A stretch of DNA of 64,000 nt from UBA2108 sp002713215 (GCA_937891015.1 CALAPY010000019.1:1-64000); one strand, 5' to 3'. Numbered from the stretch's first letter, positions 26,919-35,220 are shown. Numbers and translations are program-made. The notes: a model not told the origin generated them from the letters alone.

Positions 26919-26948
26919 TTGCCCTTCCGTGAGATTCTCATAAATTTG
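26919..26948 (+). promoter_or_regulatory. Promoter TTG-N19-TAAATTTG
   Basis: TTG (26919-26921) and the perfect -7 box TAAATTTG (26941-26948) are separated by 19 bases, matching the Bacteroidota housekeeping consensus. The ATG of the FMN glutamate synthase-like gene follows 22 bases after the box. Confidence 0.7.
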
Positions 26949-26970
26949 AGAACACACTAAACGGTTTCTC

Positions 26971-28476
26971 ATGAGAAGACTCTTTTTTATTACTTCTTCT
27001 ATTACCTTAATAATTACGGCCTACCTCGTATTCTACGTACATGACTATTTCCAAGTATTCCTTTACTTCCTGGTCCCTTTAATTATTTTAGGGTATTATG
27101 ATGCCTTCCAAAGAAAGCATGCGATTTTGCGTAACTTTCCTGTTCTTGGCCATCTCAGGTACATATTCGAGGGGATTTCTCCTGAAATACAGCAATATTT
27201 TATTGAGAGAAGAACCGATGGAACTCCCTTATCTCGAAACCAAAGAAGCTTAATTTACCAGCGATCAAAAGGAGTAAAAGACACTCACCCCTTCGGAACA
27301 GAATTTAACTTAATGGAACCTGGATTTGAGTTTCTGGCACATTCCATGTTTCCCAAAAAACATGTTGAAGCTCCCAGAATTACCATTGGTGGTCCGCATT
27401 GTAAGTACCCTTACCAGGCTTCTATTCTAAATATATCAGCCATGAGTTATGGGTCGCTCAGTTGCCGGGCAATAGAAGCCTTGAACATAGGTGCGCGGGA
27501 AGGAGGCTTTTATCATAACACAGGGGAAGGAAGTATTTCAAAATTTCACCTTAACGGAGGAGATTTAGTGTGGCAAATTGGAACTGGCTATTTCGGATGT
27601 CGCACCAAGGACGGGAGGTTCGATCCTGAAAAATTCAAGCAAAAGGCTGCTACACCGGAAGTTAAAATGATTGAGATCAAAATTTCTCAAGGGGCAAAAC
27701 CTGGTCACGGTGGTATCCTTCCAGCAGAAAAAAACACAAAAGAAATTGCCATGGTTCGAGGTGTTGAACCCCACACCACCATTTTTTCTCCTCCAGGGCA
27801 TAGTGCCTTCATCGATTTAAAAGGCCTACTCCATTTCATTCAGGAATTGAGGGAATTGTCTGACGGCAAACCCGTTGGATTTAAAATATGTGTGGGTAGA
27901 AAAGATGAATTTGAAGCCTTATGCGATGAAATGCTTGCTACCGGAATAAAACCAGATTTTATCACGGTTGATGGTGCCGAAGGAGGCACCGGTGCTGCGC
28001 CACCCGAATTTGCTGACCATATGGGCGTTCCACTCGAGCGCGGGTTGGTTTTTGTTGTGGACACCTTGTTTCTAAAGGGCTTAAGACAGGACATAAAAAT
28101 TATATGCAGTGGAAAAGTTATCAGTGGAGCTTCCATGGTTCGATACCTTGCATTGGGCGCTGATATTTGCAACAGCGCACGAGCTATGATGCTAGCCATT
28201 GGATGTATTCAGGCACAGCGCTGTAACAACAACACCTGCCCTACCGGTGTGGCCACCCAGGACAAAGAATTAATTGCCGGGTTAAGTGTTAAGAACAAAT
28301 CGAAACGTGTAACCCAATACCAGAGGAATACGGTAAATGCTGCTATGGAAATTGTTGGGGCCATCGGCCTTGATCATCCCGATGACCTCAAAAGGCATCA
28401 TGTAATTAAAAATGTGGACTCCATTACCAGCCAATTGTTTAGTGAGATTTATCCTTATCCCGAATGTGCTGTTTAA
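26971..28476 (+). CDS. FMN-binding glutamate synthase-family protein
   Basis: A 501-residue protein with two N-terminal membrane segments (residues 1-45) and a GltB-like FMN-binding TIM barrel. Motifs include ISAMSYGSLSCRAIEALN, HNTGEGSISKFHLNGGDLVWQIGTGYFGCR, KISQGAKPGHGGILPAEK, DFITVDGAEGGTGAAPPEF, and ICSGKVISGASMVRYLALGAD ahead of the Cys cluster CIQAQRCNNNTCPTGVATQ. This matches stand-alone glutamate synthase-like proteins, which lack the glutaminase domain, so true glutamate synthase activity is doubtful. It is probably membrane-bound on the cytoplasmic side, and is a single gene. Confidence 0.9.
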   Translation: MRRLFFITSSITLIITAYLVFYVHDYFQVFLYFLVPLIILGYYDAFQRKHAILRNFPVLGHLRYIFEGISPEIQQYFIERRTDGTPLSRNQRSLIYQRSKGVKDTHPFGTEFNLMEPGFEFLAHSMFPKKHVEAPRITIGGPHCKYPYQASILNISAMSYGSLSCRAIEALNIGAREGGFYHNTGEGSISKFHLNGGDLVWQIGTGYFGCRTKDGRFDPEKFKQKAATPEVKMIEIKISQGAKPGHGGILPAEKNTKEIAMVRGVEPHTTIFSPPGHSAFIDLKGLLHFIQELRELSDGKPVGFKICVGRKDEFEALCDEMLATGIKPDFITVDGAEGGTGAAPPEFADHMGVPLERGLVFVVDTLFLKGLRQDIKIICSGKVISGASMVRYLALGADICNSARAMMLAIGCIQAQRCNNNTCPTGVATQDKELIAGLSVKNKSKRVTQYQRNTVNAAMEIVGAIGLDHPDDLKRHHVIKNVDSITSQLFSEIYPYPECAV

Positions 28477-28520
28477 TTTGACTATTCGTGGAAGAATTTC
28501 CCAGTAACCGGGCAATTCTG

Positions 28521-29867
28521 TTATTGAGTGAGTTTTCGTTTTATCTGAGGAGCAATTTCCCTGGAAAATTTGGTCTTAAACGATTCAATTGCCTTAACCC
28601 TGGCGCGGTCGTAGCTTAAATCAACTCCCTTTAAATCAATTAGTTTTTTAGAATACAGGCGCTCACCTGCTTTGGTCTCTATAGTGGTCTCAACATCCAC
28701 AAAAGTGGTAAACAGTCCGTTATACTCACCTCCTTCTCTTGCAACCATTTTAATTGTGCAATACAAATCGGCATTGGATTTTTTACTTTCATACAATAAT
28801 GAAAAGTTGCTTAATGAAGTCTGTAACGAAGGAAGAATCGAGATTCCAATTCCAGAAATATCAATGTTAATTTTTGGTGTTTCCACATAAAGAATTCCAG
28901 AAGCTTCCGGCAATCTAATTCCCGAACCAAGGGCTTTTTCAACTTCCCTGGAAATAGAAGCTATTTTTTTAATGTTGGGAACAACCCTTAAATTAACCTC
29001 CATTGGTTTACTTCCTTTCATTCCCGATAACGAAGCAATACCATTAATATCGGTTACAAATTGATTAGAGCTAATGGTTAATCCACTATTCTGCAATTCA
29101 AGGGGTAATCCACTTACAATTTTTCCATTCGACGTGCAATTAACGTAAAGTGCCCCATCTGGTAATGCAATGCCATATGGCAACCGGTAACTTAACCTGT
29201 TCATACTAACCGATAACTTATCAAAGCTACTCTGCAACTCAGAAAAAAGATAGTTTCCATAAAAAACTTCCTTCCCCTCTATTACGGTCTTTAAAGGCTC
29301 GCTCCAATACTCCTTAATTGCTTCTACGGCCATCAACTTGTATTTGATTTCCTTAGCTACGTCAACATTTTCAGACTCCCTGGCCTTCACCAACCACGAT
29401 TTGGAAATTTCAATTTGCTTGTTTTCCAGGCTTTTCTTCCATTCCAGGTATTGTGCCTTATTTAATCGATAGTACAAAGCATATTCATCTTTGGTTTCGT
29501 AAGAATCAACCAACTCATAGTTTTCCAATTCTACATTCGACTCCAATTTAATGCTTTGTACAAAATCCTCTTTATAAGAGTCATTTACCTCGAAAGAATA
29601 CAAAATGGAATTTGCCTTTACTTTAACCTCAATCTCAGAAGCCAGATCATCCAGTGCCTTTTTTTTAGCTTGTTCGGCATAATCAGCAGGAAACATTGAT
29701 TTCGAAATTCGGGAGATACCGATATAATAACTCGAATTACGCGGTCTGGACATGAGCCAGGTTGGTACGTTTGAAGTTACACCCTGGTCAACTTCCTGAA
29801 CGGCTTTCTTGGATGAGCCACACCCCAACAGAAGCGGTATTAATAAGAGAACAAAGAAGTATTTCAT
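28521..29867 (-). CDS. LPP20-family lipoprotein
   Basis: A 448-residue lipoprotein: MKYFFVLLLIPLLLGCGSSK, with Cys 16. The LPP20 domain follows (WLMSRPRNSSYYIGISRISKSMFPADYAEQAKKKALDDLASEIEVKVKA, about residues 37-130). After that come beta-rich regions, a carboxypeptidase-regulatory-like segment (residues of about 225-300: LPLELQNSGLTISSNQFVTDINGIASLSGM) and a C-terminal alpha/beta domain ending in VKAIESFKTKFSREIAPQIK. Its ATG overlaps the stop of the upstream CsgG-like gene (ATGA type), so the two are translationally coupled. LPP20 proteins in other phyla serve cell-surface or flagellar outer-membrane roles. Confidence 0.82.
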   Translation of the reverse strand: MKYFFVLLLIPLLLGCGSSKKAVQEVDQGVTSNVPTWLMSRPRNSSYYIGISRISKSMFPADYAEQAKKKALDDLASEIEVKVKANSILYSFEVNDSYKEDFVQSIKLESNVELENYELVDSYETKDEYALYYRLNKAQYLEWKKSLENKQIEISKSWLVKARESENVDVAKEIKYKLMAVEAIKEYWSEPLKTVIEGKEVFYGNYLFSELQSSFDKLSVSMNRLSYRLPYGIALPDGALYVNCTSNGKIVSGLPLELQNSGLTISSNQFVTDINGIASLSGMKGSKPMEVNLRVVPNIKKIASISREVEKALGSGIRLPEASGILYVETPKINIDISGIGISILPSLQTSLSNFSLLYESKKSNADLYCTIKMVAREGGEYNGLFTTFVDVETTIETKAGERLYSKKLIDLKGVDLSYDRARVKAIESFKTKFSREIAPQIKRKLTQ

Positions 29868-31270
29868 TCCAATGCTTTTTCATACTTGCGGACTTTCCAC
29901 GCCCAATTTTGAGCAACCTTACGGGCGATTTCCATCTGCAAATCCTCTTCACTTCTCAACTCCCTGTCTTTTTCATTTAGCAGTCGATCCAGTTTCTGCT
30001 TATCTACTAAGCTTCTATTTACTTTATCCTCAGGTGAGTTATATTTCGTTGATTTATAATATCCCGGATACAGGTTTTTGCTATCCTTTCCATATACCCC
30101 GTATTCCAGGTTATGAATTTCCTTAAACGGATAAGTATGCGATAAAACCACTTCTCCTGTTTCAGCAGATATCATGGTAAGCTCTATGCTGCATTCAATA
30201 ACCCTTTCCATAGAATACACGGTGTAGGTTGTTTTTTGATACGACTTCTGGTTATAATAATATCCCTTTTCCTTGTTGTATTGACGTTGCATACTTTCAT
30301 GAAATGCCTTTTCAGTACGTTTCGTTAATCCCGTTGATGTGTGTTTATAGTCCAGTATTTTACCCCGAATTAGCATTTTAGCCCCTAGCAATTTGCCCGT
30401 TTCAGCTACGGTTTTTTCATCCAGTAATCCCGAGAGGCCTAATTTCTGTTCATCAAGTACAGCCTGCGTACTTTCACGATCTATGTACACCAGGAAGGGA
30501 TTCTTTTTTACGCTTCCCGATTGAAGAATTAATCGGTTAATCATAGCAGACATGTCATTCAGGCTTTCTTCGCTTTCAATATCCAATACGGCAATGGTTA
30601 GCCTTCCTTTTTTAAGCGATTCATTCTTGTAGTAGGAAGCCTCTTTAAAATTCTCATTCATTTTTATTACCCGAGAAAACAACTTATAAGCTTCGCGGTA
30701 CCTTCCTGCTTCATAATCGCCTACCGCATCAACGTATAAAGGCTCCACATCCGAATAGTTCTTTAAAGAAGCTACATCTTTATATGCCGGATCAATTTCA
30801 AGTATTTCCTTTAAGTAAATATTAGCCGATTCAAACTTGCTTTCGTCAATCAACTTACTTGCTTTTTGGTATCTGTCTTCCAAAAACACCTTTTTCGACT
30901 CCTCGAAATAATCCCGGTAATAGGGAGCCATTTCCAATTTTACATAAGGTCTTAAAAGTCTAATGTAGTCTTGTGCTTCCATGTATTTTCTGGTAGCACC
31001 TATATAGTCCTCAGCGGTATATAGCTTATAGAACTTCTCCAACTTAGCATCCAGCAAATTCTGTCCTTCCGACTTCAGCGCAATTCGTGCTTCAATGTTG
31101 TTCACATTCTTCTGCACGGCCAAAAGAAAATACTCTACAGCCTCTTCGGTCATACCAGCCTGCTTTAGCTGATCTCCTTTTTTATAATAGGACTTTGATG
31201 AGTTGCACGATACCTGAACTAAGATCAGCGTTAATCCAACCAGAGAAATCAATTTTAATTTTCGATTCAT
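29864..31270 (-). CDS. CsgG/HfaB-like lipoprotein with TPR-like N-terminus
   Basis: A 468-residue lipoprotein (signal LISLVGLTLILVQVSC, then NSSKSYYKKGDQ). Residues of about 28-220 contain TPR-like helical pairs (GMTEEAVEYFLLAVQKNVNNIEARIALK, then YEAGRYREAYKLFSRVIKMNENFKEASYYK). The C-terminal half resembles CsgG/HfaB-type proteins: TIAVLDIESEESLNDMSAMINRLILQSG, LVYIDRESTQAVLDEQKLGLSGL, TGKLLGAKMLIRGKIL and ECSIELTMISAETGEVVLSHTY. CsgG forms the curli export pore in E. coli; no curli genes are present, so that role is not implied. Near-consensus box TACTTTTA ends 6 bases before the ATG. It is the first gene of a two-gene operon with the LPP20 protein. Confidence 0.75.
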   Translation of the reverse strand: MNRKLKLISLVGLTLILVQVSCNSSKSYYKKGDQLKQAGMTEEAVEYFLLAVQKNVNNIEARIALKSEGQNLLDAKLEKFYKLYTAEDYIGATRKYMEAQDYIRLLRPYVKLEMAPYYRDYFEESKKVFLEDRYQKASKLIDESKFESANIYLKEILEIDPAYKDVASLKNYSDVEPLYVDAVGDYEAGRYREAYKLFSRVIKMNENFKEASYYKNESLKKGRLTIAVLDIESEESLNDMSAMINRLILQSGSVKKNPFLVYIDRESTQAVLDEQKLGLSGLLDEKTVAETGKLLGAKMLIRGKILDYKHTSTGLTKRTEKAFHESMQRQYNKEKGYYYNQKSYQKTTYTVYSMERVIECSIELTMISAETGEVVLSHTYPFKEIHNLEYGVYGKDSKNLYPGYYKSTKYNSPEDKVNRSLVDKQKLDRLLNEKDRELRSEEDLQMEIARKVAQNWAWKVRKYEKALE

Positions 31271-31369
31271 TGGGCGTAAAAGTAAAACATGCGCTTAACA
31301 ATTATTTTGCCAGAATGCTAAGATTTGCATTCCATAAATTAGTTGTCCTAAAATCTCGTCAAAGTATTG

Positions 31370-31774
31370 TTATTCAATAAATAGTTCATCCAACTCCTTA
31401 GTGGGTATCCAGCACTCCTTGTATTTTCCATACCAACGGTATCTGTTTCTTGCAACATAATCGTATACCGGATCTCTTAAAAAGGTCGGAACCAGCAAAA
31501 ATATTTCAGCAATTCCCCACAATCCACCCATTGCCTTTAAAATTCTTAAAACTGCGGTAGACTTAATGTAAACCTGGCCATTATCAACAAACACTATAGA
31601 GTCTATTTCACCTGAATTAAGATTGCTTTGCCATAAGATTTTTTGAGCCATATTGCTTTGTAAACTCGCGTATCGAAACTTACGTTTCTTGTCCCTCTTA
31701 ATGATAAACTTCACCGAGTTTTCACACAGGTGGCAAACGCCATCGAACAAAACTAAGTAGCGTGGAGTGTTCAT
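31370..31774 (-). CDS. DCC-family thiol-disulfide oxidoreductase-like protein
   Basis: A 134-residue cytoplasmic protein of the DCC (DUF393) family, named for the motif DGVCHLC (Cys 14 and Cys 17) close to the N-terminus; FIIKRDKKRKFRYASLQSNMAQKIL, IVFVDNGQVYIKSTAVLRILKAMGGLW and DYVARNRYRWYGK complete the pattern. A thioredoxin-like fold and a redox role are predicted for the family but not well proven. It is monocistronic, with a perfect promoter box 5 bases before the ATG. Confidence 0.9.
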   Translation of the reverse strand: MNTPRYLVLFDGVCHLCENSVKFIIKRDKKRKFRYASLQSNMAQKILWQSNLNSGEIDSIVFVDNGQVYIKSTAVLRILKAMGGLWGIAEIFLLVPTFLRDPVYDYVARNRYRWYGKYKECWIPTKELDELFIE

Positions 31775-31779
31775 TGGTC

Positions 31780-31787
31780 CAAAAGTA
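31780..31787 (-). promoter_or_regulatory. Bacteroidota -7 box TACTTTTG
   Basis: A perfect TAnnTTTG box on the minus strand, 5 bases upstream of the DCC-family gene ATG at 31774, suggesting a leaderless transcript. Confidence 0.55.
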
Positions 31788-31976
31788 AGCTTCCAGCGTC
31801 TTACTATATGATTAATTATTGCAAATAAACAGGTCCATTTCTGGTTGTAATATTCAACAATTTGACCTTCAAAATCTATTTTAAATTCACCTTGTTTATG
31901 TAAGGAAAATAATACGATATTTGCAGCCCGAAATTGTCAACGTGGTTTAGTACCACACGGACTTATTAAAATTTAT

Positions 31977-32756
31977 ATGGCAACAAAAATTAGATTACAA
32001 AGACACGGAAAGAAGCGCTACGCTTATTATCACATTGTGGTGGCTGACGCTCGTGCAAAGCGAGATGGACGAAACATTGAGCGTTTAGGTTTTTACAACC
32101 CTAACACAAACCCTGCAACTATCGACTTCGATTTCGATCGGGCTTTACACTGGGTTAAAGTTGGAGCTCAACCTACGGATACAGCTCGTGCGATTTTATC
32201 TTACAAAGGTGTAATGCACAAAAATCACCTGGACAAAGGAGTGCTTAAAGGTGCTTTTTCTCAAGAAGAAGCTGACAAGCGTTTCGAGAAATGGATGAAT
32301 GAAAAACAAGGAATCATTCAAACTAAAACGGACAAAATTTCTAAAGCTAGCGCTGATGCTGCTGCAAAAGCATTAGCCGAAGAAAAAGCAAAATCTGACG
32401 CTAAAATTGCTGCTACGGAAGCAAAAATAGCTGAAGCACTTGCTGCTGAAGAAGCTGCTAAAGCTGAGGCTGAAGCAGAAGCAACTGCTAGCGAAGAAGG
32501 CGCTGAAGCTACGGAAGAGGCAGCTCCTGCTGCGGAAGCAACAGAAGAAACGCCAGTTGCTGAAGTTGTAGAAGAACCTGCGGCTGAAGAAGCTCCTAAG
32601 GCAGAAGCTGAAGAGGAAACTAAAGAAGAAGCCCCTGCTGTAGAGGCTAGCGCCTCTGCTGAAGCTACAGGCGACACGCAGAAAGAAAAGGAAACTCCTG
32701 TTGCAGAAGCTAAAGAAGAAACACCCGCTGAAGAAGAAACTAAAGCGGCTGAATAG
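31977..32756 (+). CDS. rpsP: 30S ribosomal protein S16 with long acidic Ala/Glu tail
   Basis: A 259-residue protein. The first about 85 residues are a normal S16 core (KIRLQRHGKKRYAYYHIVVADARAKRDGRNIERLGFYNP, then WVKVGAQPTDTARAILSYKG), which helps fold 16S rRNA during 30S assembly. Residues of about 85-120 are the helical extension common in Bacteroidota. Residues of about 120-259 are low complexity, almost only Ala, Glu, Lys, Thr, Val and Pro, with repeats such as AEEETK. Standard S16 is 80-90 residues, so this tail is unusually long. The near-consensus box GATATTTG at 31917-31924 is the likely promoter. rimM follows after 5 bases. Confidence 0.95.
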   Translation: MATKIRLQRHGKKRYAYYHIVVADARAKRDGRNIERLGFYNPNTNPATIDFDFDRALHWVKVGAQPTDTARAILSYKGVMHKNHLDKGVLKGAFSQEEADKRFEKWMNEKQGIIQTKTDKISKASADAAAKALAEEKAKSDAKIAATEAKIAEALAAEEAAKAEAEAEATASEEGAEATEEAAPAAEATEETPVAEVVEEPAAEEAPKAEAEEETKEEAPAVEASASAEATGDTQKEKETPVAEAKEETPAEEETKAAE

Positions 32757-32761
32757 CAACA

Positions 32762-33292
32762 ATGAATACAGACGAATGTTACTACCTGGGTTACATCGTC
32801 AAAGCACATGGTCTTAAAGGTGCGTTCCAGGTAAAATTGGACGTTACAGACCCTCAGGAATATAAAGAACTGGAATCGGTGTTTGTTGAAATTGACAAAC
32901 AACTGATTCCTTTTTTTTTGGAAAACATTTCCATTCAGCAAAAAGGACAAGCCAAGGTTCAGTTTGAAGACATAAACTCACAGGAAGAAGCAAGACAATT
33001 GGTTGGTAAGCAATTGTTTCTTCCCCTGGATTTACTTCCGGAATTAACTGGTAACCATTTTTATTACCACGATATACCCGGGTATTTGGTAAAGGACAAG
33101 GAGTTTGGCGAAATAGGAAAAATCATTGAAGTTATGGAAGCTCCCTCTCAGGATCTGCTCGTGATTGATTGTAAAGGAAAAGAAGTGCTTGTACCTATTA
33201 CCGATGATTCAATTCTAAAGGTGGACCGGACATCCAAAGTCATTGAGGTGACTACTCCGGATGGCTTAATTGCCATGTATTTAGAAGATTAA
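32762..33292 (+). CDS. rimM: 16S rRNA processing protein RimM
   Basis: A 176-residue ribosome maturation factor that binds S19 and assists 3'-domain maturation of 16S rRNA. The N-terminal domain starts YYLGYIVKAHGLKGAFQVKLDVTDP (G-x-I/V-x-x-x-H-G-x-x-G), and the PRC-barrel follows (NHFYYHDIPGYLVKDKEFGEIGKIIEVMEAPSQDLLVI, then VLVPITDDSI). It lies 5 bases after rpsP and 9 bases before the tRNA methyltransferase gene, so the three form one operon. Confidence 0.95.
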   Translation: MNTDECYYLGYIVKAHGLKGAFQVKLDVTDPQEYKELESVFVEIDKQLIPFFLENISIQQKGQAKVQFEDINSQEEARQLVGKQLFLPLDLLPELTGNHFYYHDIPGYLVKDKEFGEIGKIIEVMEAPSQDLLVIDCKGKEVLVPITDDSILKVDRTSKVIEVTTPDGLIAMYLED

Positions 33293-33301
33293 AACCTCAC
33301 C

Positions 33302-34018
33302 ATGTCTGAGGCATTCAAATTCAAGCAATTTTCAATAGATCAAACCGATGCTCCCTTTAAAGTTGGTACCGACGGAGTTTTACTGGGTTCCTGGTGTGCA
33401 AAAAACTCCATTCCCAGGGAAAGGGTATTAGACATTGGAACCGGTACCGGCCTAATTTCGTTAATGCTGGCTCAACGTTTTTCAGGTGCCAAAATAGATG
33501 CTGTCGAAATTGACACCAATGCTGCCAATGTTGCAAAAAGGAATATAAATTCAAGCCAATGGGCACAACGAATTTCCCTCGACCCTATTGGGCTTCAAAA
33601 TTTCCAACCCAAGGACCAATACGACCTAATCACATGTAATCCTCCCTATTTTATAGACGCGGAATTATCCGACAACCGATCCAAAAACCTGGCCCGGCAC
33701 GAAATTCAACTTACTCTAAACGAAGTTTTACAGTTTGCGTCAGGATACCTTACTAAAAATGGACTGTTGTCTATAATTCTTCCTTATGAAAGAATCTCGC
33801 AGATAATAGAAGAATCTGGTAAAGTTGGGCTCTATCCAAGCCGAATTTGTAAGGTTTTACCTACTCCTACCTCCAAGCCTAAAAGAGTTATGATTGAATT
33901 AGGGAAAAGAATGCCCACCTGCTCAGAAGAACAACTAATTATTGAAAAGTACGGAAGGCATCAGTATTCGGAAGAATACAAAGCCCTGACTGGTGAGTTC
34001 TATCTGGACTTAAAATGA
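33302..34018 (+). CDS. trmN: tRNA1(Val) A37 N6-methyltransferase
   Basis: A 238-residue class I SAM-dependent methyltransferase of the YfiC/TrmN6 family, which makes m6A at position 37 of valine tRNA. Motif I is RVLDIGTGTGLISLMLAQR, the acidic motif II is DAVEIDTNAA and the base-binding motif is LITCNPPYFIDAE (N-P-P-Y). The opening EAFKFKQFSIDQTDAPFKVGTDGVLLGSW is typical of the family. It ends the rpsP-rimM operon, occupying the place where trmD is found in many other bacteria. Confidence 0.9.
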   Translation: MSEAFKFKQFSIDQTDAPFKVGTDGVLLGSWCAKNSIPRERVLDIGTGTGLISLMLAQRFSGAKIDAVEIDTNAANVAKRNINSSQWAQRISLDPIGLQNFQPKDQYDLITCNPPYFIDAELSDNRSKNLARHEIQLTLNEVLQFASGYLTKNGLLSIILPYERISQIIEESGKVGLYPSRICKVLPTPTSKPKRVMIELGKRMPTCSEEQLIIEKYGRHQYSEEYKALTGEFYLDLK

Positions 34019-34027
34019 GATTACACC

Positions 34028-34055
34028 GATGTTCGATGTTCGATGTTCGATGTTC
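34028..34055. repeat. Heptanucleotide tandem repeat (GATGTTC)x4
   Basis: Four perfect copies of GATGTTC lie in the gap between the trmN stop (34018) and the sensor kinase GTG start (34156), about 90 bases before its promoter box. A 7-base unit is not a multiple of 3, but the repeat is noncoding. Copy number could vary by slippage. Confidence 0.85.
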
Positions 34056-34143
34056 AAGAATACCAATCATACCTGAGTTTGGCTGTTAATCAAATCCACT
34101 TTCCTTTAATGTAGACAATGCCATGTACTCAACGGGGTTGTTC

Positions 34144-34151
34144 TAATTTTG
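34144..34151 (+). promoter_or_regulatory. Bacteroidota -7 box TAATTTTG
   Basis: A perfect TAnnTTTG box ending 4 bases before the GTG start of the sensor kinase gene, supporting that start codon and a leaderless transcript. No TTG -33 is evident at the standard spacing. Confidence 0.5.
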
Positions 34152-34155
34152 ACTG

Positions 34156-35220
34156 GTGAGAAAAAAACAGCTCTATATTGCCAGTCAGCTGATCGGATGG
34201 TCGGTTTACTTTCTCATTGCTCTCTTTTTAAATCAAAGTGCGGGAGTTCCAATCGATGGAATTATCATAGTTGCACATCTTACTCCATTCTTTCTTGGAA
34301 TTCTTCTCTCCCATGCCTATCGGGAAATTATTATAAGAAACAACTGGCTACAGCTAAGTATTATTAAACTAATACCGCGATTTGTTATTGGAAGTTTAAT
34401 AATGGCTTCCGTATTTGAGTTGCTGTTTGTAGGAGTAATGCAACTTATCCAGATGATTATTGGTAGCGATATTCTTGTTATTGATATAATTCAGGACATG
34501 GTTAGTTGGACCATTCTTTTCATTCTATGGTCAGTCATTTACTTTTTTTATCACTTCTTTAAGAATTATAAGGCGGAAGAAATTAAAAACCTGAGATGGG
34601 AGGCTACCAAGAATGAAACCGAATTAAACAAGCTTAAGTCGCAACTAAACCCCCATTTTATGTTCAATTCCATGAATACGATTCGGGCGCTAATTGATGA
34701 AAACCCGAAAAAGGCGAAACTTGCGGTGACTCAGCTTTCCAATATTTTAAGGAGTAACTTATTAATGGGCCAACAAAAACTGATTCCACTTGAAAAGGAA
34801 ATAAAACTGGTTCGGGACTATCTGGCTGTAGAAAGCTACCGTTATGAAGAACGTTTGAGCTACAACATTGATGTTCACCCGGAATCCAAAGGAATAATGG
34901 TTCCTCCACTTATGATTCAAACGTTGGTTGAAAATGGAATTAAGCACGGAATATCCAAACTACCTCTCGGTGGCGAAATAAACTTGTCTACGTCGGTAAC
35001 GGATAACGAGTTAGAGATAAAAATCATGAACAGTGGGCAATACAACAGCAACGCTGTATCTAAGAGCGGATTTGGTATTGCCAATACCAGAGAACGACTA
35101 AAAATCCTATACGGTTCCAACGCCGAAATGTCCATTAAAAATTACAATGGCAATCAAGTACTAACTGAAGTATATCTTCCAAAATCTCAAGAAAATGAAG
35201 TTAAAGACAATAATCGTTGA
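34156..35220 (+). CDS. LytS/YehU-type sensor histidine kinase
   Basis: A 354-residue membrane histidine kinase. Four transmembrane segments cover residues of about 12-140, with no extracellular sensor domain. A short coiled coil (KAEEIKNLRWEATKNETELNKLKSQ) leads into the His_kinase domain: LNPHFMFNSMNTIRALI with phosphoacceptor H167, then the ATP-binding lid region PPLMIQTLVENGIKHGI (N box) and GFGIANTRERL (G box). It starts with GTG. Its end overlaps the LytTR response regulator gene by 26 bases, so the two are a cognate pair. The signal sensed is unknown. Confidence 0.93.
   Translation: MRKKQLYIASQLIGWSVYFLIALFLNQSAGVPIDGIIIVAHLTPFFLGILLSHAYREIIIRNNWLQLSIIKLIPRFVIGSLIMASVFELLFVGVMQLIQMIIGSDILVIDIIQDMVSWTILFILWSVIYFFYHFFKNYKAEEIKNLRWEATKNETELNKLKSQLNPHFMFNSMNTIRALIDENPKKAKLAVTQLSNILRSNLLMGQQKLIPLEKEIKLVRDYLAVESYRYEERLSYNIDVHPESKGIMVPPLMIQTLVENGIKHGISKLPLGGEINLSTSVTDNELEIKIMNSGQYNSNAVSKSGFGIANTRERLKILYGSNAEMSIKNYNGNQVLTEVYLPKSQENEVKDNNR

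Noticed and set aside
29809..30126. 105-residue open frame opposite the LPP20/CsgG-like pair
   Set aside because: It spans the junction of two strongly supported genes on the other strand and shows no protein-like pattern.
28521..31270. Curli export system
   Set aside because: The CsgG-like similarity is limited to one protein and no csgA, csgB, csgE or csgF gene is nearby.
31313..31332. Small hairpin downstream of the DCC-family gene
   Set aside because: The stem is only 6 pairs and no T run follows, so it is not called as a terminator.
32318..32950. Long open frames (210 and 129 residues) antisense to the rpsP tail
   Set aside because: They are Ser/Ala or Phe/Ser-rich shadows created by the repetitive GAA/GCT codons of the S16 tail; no domain or start context supports them.
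34028..34055. CRISPR-like array
   Set aside because: Units are 7 bases in direct tandem with no spacers.
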